NCBI GenBank assembly: GCA_902826155.1
Contig: CADEDU010000021.1
Coordinates: forward strand, 34,326 to 41,404
Source: an uncultured beta proteobacterium
GTDB lineage: Bacteria; Pseudomonadota; Gammaproteobacteria; Burkholderiales; SG8-39
DNA length: 7,079 nt
Direction: 5' to 3'
Under the pieces are notes generated by a model. That model made no database searches. It worked only from the letters and a program-made list of their open reading frames with translations, and was not told the origin of the DNA. A program made the position numbers and the translations under genes. This document shows, in pieces, positions 5,824-7,079 of this stretch. Position 1 is the stretch's first letter. Each line of letters begins with the position of its first letter.

Positions 5824-6732
5824 TCAGCGCGACAGCGCTCGCTCCACCGCTGCGCGCGACGGCACGCTGCGTGCGCCCTCACGCTCGCACTTGAGCGCGG
5901 CTGCGGCGTTGGCGAAGCGCAGCGCATCGTGCGTACTCTGGCGCTCGGCGATGGCGAGCGCGAACGCGCCATGGAATACGTCGCCCGCGCCTGTGGTGTC
6001 GACCGCCTTGCCGATCGATAGCGCCGGCAGCCGCTGCGCATGCGGCGAGTGCTGCGGCTCGATCCATTCGACGCCCAGCGAACCTCGTGTGACCGCCGCC
6101 ATGCGCAAGTGCGGGCCTGCCGCGCCAACCAACGCGTCCACGCCGCGCTGATCGGCGAAAGCTTCGAGCCCCGGCTCGGAGAAGATCACGTAGTCGGCCA
6201 TCTGTACCAGTCCGTGCAGCACATCGCGCTCGGCGACATCGGCATCGAGCACCGTGGCGACGCCTCGTTCGCGTGCCGCCCGCAACACTTTCCTTGCGCC
6301 GACCGGCCAACGCACGTCGACGAGCACGGCATCGGCGCCGTCCATCGTGGCAAGGGGTAACCATTCGGCCTCGGCGGTGAGCACTGCACCGCGCACGCCG
6401 ACGATGAGGCGTTCACCGCGCTCGTCGACCAGGATCGCCGAATGCGATGAGGCGCTGCCCGCCACGCGATGCAGGCCGCTCACATCGACGCCGTACCCGG
6501 CGAGTTCGCGCGCCATCGCGTCGGCCAGCGCATCGTCGCCGGCCGGGCCCCAGAAGTGAGCAAGCCCGCCCAACTGCGCGATCGCCGCCGCCGCGTTGGC
6601 AGCCATACCTCCGCCCGACTCGCGGAATCCGGTGGCGCGCACCTTGGCGCTACCGAGCGGCCAGGCTGAAACGCGATAGACGCGATCGAACGCGGTGTGT
6701 CCGACGCAGATGACGCGGGCGGGGCGCGGCAT
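5824..6732 (-). CDS. PfkB-family (ribokinase-like) carbohydrate or nucleoside kinase
   Basis: This 302-residue cytoplasmic enzyme should transfer the ATP gamma-phosphate to a sugar or nucleoside hydroxyl. It has the standard ribokinase-like length and layout: the first strand VICVGHTAFD, the N-terminal Gly-rich substrate and lid element GGGMAANAAAAIAQLGG (40-56), WGPAGDDALADAMARELAGYGVDVSGL, and the second PfkB signature DTTGAGDVFHGAF starting at Asp245. In that signature Asp251 is the expected catalytic base and GAG forms the anion hole. The central segment ADYVIFSEPGLEAF and the following VTRGSLGVEW also match the fold. No strong ribosome site precedes the ATG (the upstream bases read GAGCCTTTTC), so initiation may be weak, but the start fits the fold exactly. 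The substrate is not evident: the Asp16 position fits the family's usual substrate-binding Asp. The lipoprotein gene follows by 56 bases. No functional link with the plus-strand module is apparent. Confidence 0.93.
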   Translation of the reverse strand: MPRPARVICVGHTAFDRVYRVSAWPLGSAKVRATGFRESGGGMAANAAAAIAQLGGLAHFWGPAGDDALADAMARELAGYGVDVSGLHRVAGSASSHSAILVDERGERLIVGVRGAVLTAEAEWLPLATMDGADAVLVDVRWPVGARKVLRAARERGVATVLDADVAERDVLHGLVQMADYVIFSEPGLEAFADQRGVDALVGAAGPHLRMAAVTRGSLGVEWIEPQHSPHAQRLPALSIGKAVDTTGAGDVFHGAFALAIAERQSTHDALRFANAAAALKCEREGARSVPSRAAVERALSR

Positions 6733-6954
6733 GAAAAGGCTCGGGGTCGGCGAACGGATCGGGAAGCAGGGAGGTACGGCGGGGCGGGGCGGCGCGCGAT
6801 CGGAATCGTATGTGGCCTGATTATGGATCAGCCAAGCGAATCAACGCCCGGCGATGCACGCCGCGGCGGTAGGCGCGCGGCATGAGCACGAACAGCGAGC
6901 GTGAACCAACCGGCCGATGCGGGACTTGCCTGGTATGAGCGCGATGGTGTGCGG
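6733..6954. other. 222-base non-coding interval between the Rieske and kinase genes
   Basis: I find no supported gene here. On the minus strand, which both flanking genes use, a weak promoter-like pair can be read: TTGGCT (complement of 6830-6835 region) and TACGAT (around 6805-6810), with a long 19-base spacer. A hairpin-forming repeat at 6813-6834 overlaps it and is listed separately. The part next to the kinase (about 6770-6797) is very G-rich on the plus strand and C-rich on the minus strand, and would give an unstructured C-rich leader with no clear ribosome site. Confidence 0.3.
6813..6834. repeat. Inverted repeat with one bulged base upstream of the kinase gene
   Basis: TGG-C-CTGAT (6813-6821) pairs with ATCAG-CCA (6827-6834) around the loop TATGG, giving eight pairs with a single bulged C at 6816. 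It lies about 80 bases upstream of the kinase start and about 120 bases downstream of the Rieske stop. It could be an operator or a hairpin. It lacks a T-run on the minus strand, so it is not a standard terminator for the Rieske gene. Confidence 0.35.
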
Positions 6955-7079
6955 TCAATCCAGTACGCCGAACACCTCGCCGTCGACGATCTCCACCGTA
7001 TAGGTGCGCAGCGCTTTGGTACAGGGGGCGCAGGTCGCGGCGCCGGTGAGGATGTTGAACCGTCCGCCGTGCCAGCCGC
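6955..7079 (-). CDS. Rieske [2Fe-2S] ferredoxin-like protein, C-terminal fragment cut by window edge
   Basis: The last 125 bases read on the minus strand as 40 codons plus a TGA stop (6955-6957). They match the C-terminal part of small Rieske proteins and of the ferredoxin subunits of ring-hydroxylating oxygenases. The fragment opens GWHGGRFNILTGAAT and continues through CAPCTKALRTY to VEIVDGEVFGVLD. GWHGGRF is the end of the second cluster-binding motif CxxH. The two bases left of the preceding codon (GC on the minus strand) fit TGC, that is, the missing Cys. The CAPC pair further on replaces the more usual CAPA and is not expected to bind the cluster. The protein probably passes electrons to an oxygenase, but its partner is outside the window. 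The start, length and first CxH motif cannot be seen. Confidence 0.85.
   Translation of the reverse strand, partial: GWHGGRFNILTGAATCAPCTKALRTYTVEIVDGEVFGVLD

Noticed and set aside
5450..6151. A 233-codon open frame on the plus strand.
   Set aside because: It is antisense to the lipoprotein and kinase genes, both supported by motifs, and has no motif of its own.
1124..6834. A shared operator linking the dyads at 1124-1140 and 6813-6834.
   Set aside because: Both contain TGAT...ATCA, but the spacing (9 versus 5 bases) and flanks differ, so they are not copies of one site.

Overview
The window is high-GC chromosomal DNA (G or C strongly favoured at third codon positions) with compact Gram-negative organisation. 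The gene families, together with a lipobox lipoprotein carrying a BamE-like (SmpA/OmlA) domain, suggest a proteobacterium, most likely a betaproteobacterium of the Burkholderiales. That placement is an inference from gene content and codon use, not from a marker gene. I see no rRNA, tRNA, CRISPR array, insertion sequence or phage gene.

Left part, plus strand (1-5093): five genes read in one direction. They are a cyclase-family metal-dependent hydrolase (13-1083), a luciferase-like flavin-dependent oxidoreductase (1215-2204), a second such enzyme of a different, limonene-monooxygenase-like subgroup (2460-3635), a DUF1989 / urea-carboxylase-associated protein (3652-4281), and a secreted family-3 solute-binding protein (4296-5093). 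The last three are separated by only 16 and 14 bases and almost certainly form one transcript. The first two are set off by gaps of 131 and 255 bases, which hold inverted repeats and could carry their own control. The set reads as an undescribed catabolic module: capture of a small, probably carboxylated or nitrogen-containing compound in the periplasm, flavin-dependent oxidation, and hydrolysis. The substrate is unknown. No ABC permease, ATPase, flavin reductase or regulator lies inside the window.

Middle and right part, minus strand (5159-7079): a convergent 65-base gap separates the module from a minus-strand pair, a PfkB-family sugar/nucleoside kinase (5824-6732) followed by a small outer-membrane-type lipoprotein with a BamE-like C-terminal domain (5159-5767). 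Upstream of the kinase, after a 222-base non-coding stretch, lies the C-terminal 40 codons of a Rieske [2Fe-2S] ferredoxin-like protein (6955-7079), cut by the window edge.

The most interesting points are the enzyme combination itself, the DUF1989 protein away from its usual urea/guanidine carboxylase setting, the Gln-for-His changes in the cyclase metal motif, and the resemblance of the solute-binding protein to cyclohexadienyl dehydratase without its catalytic glutamate.
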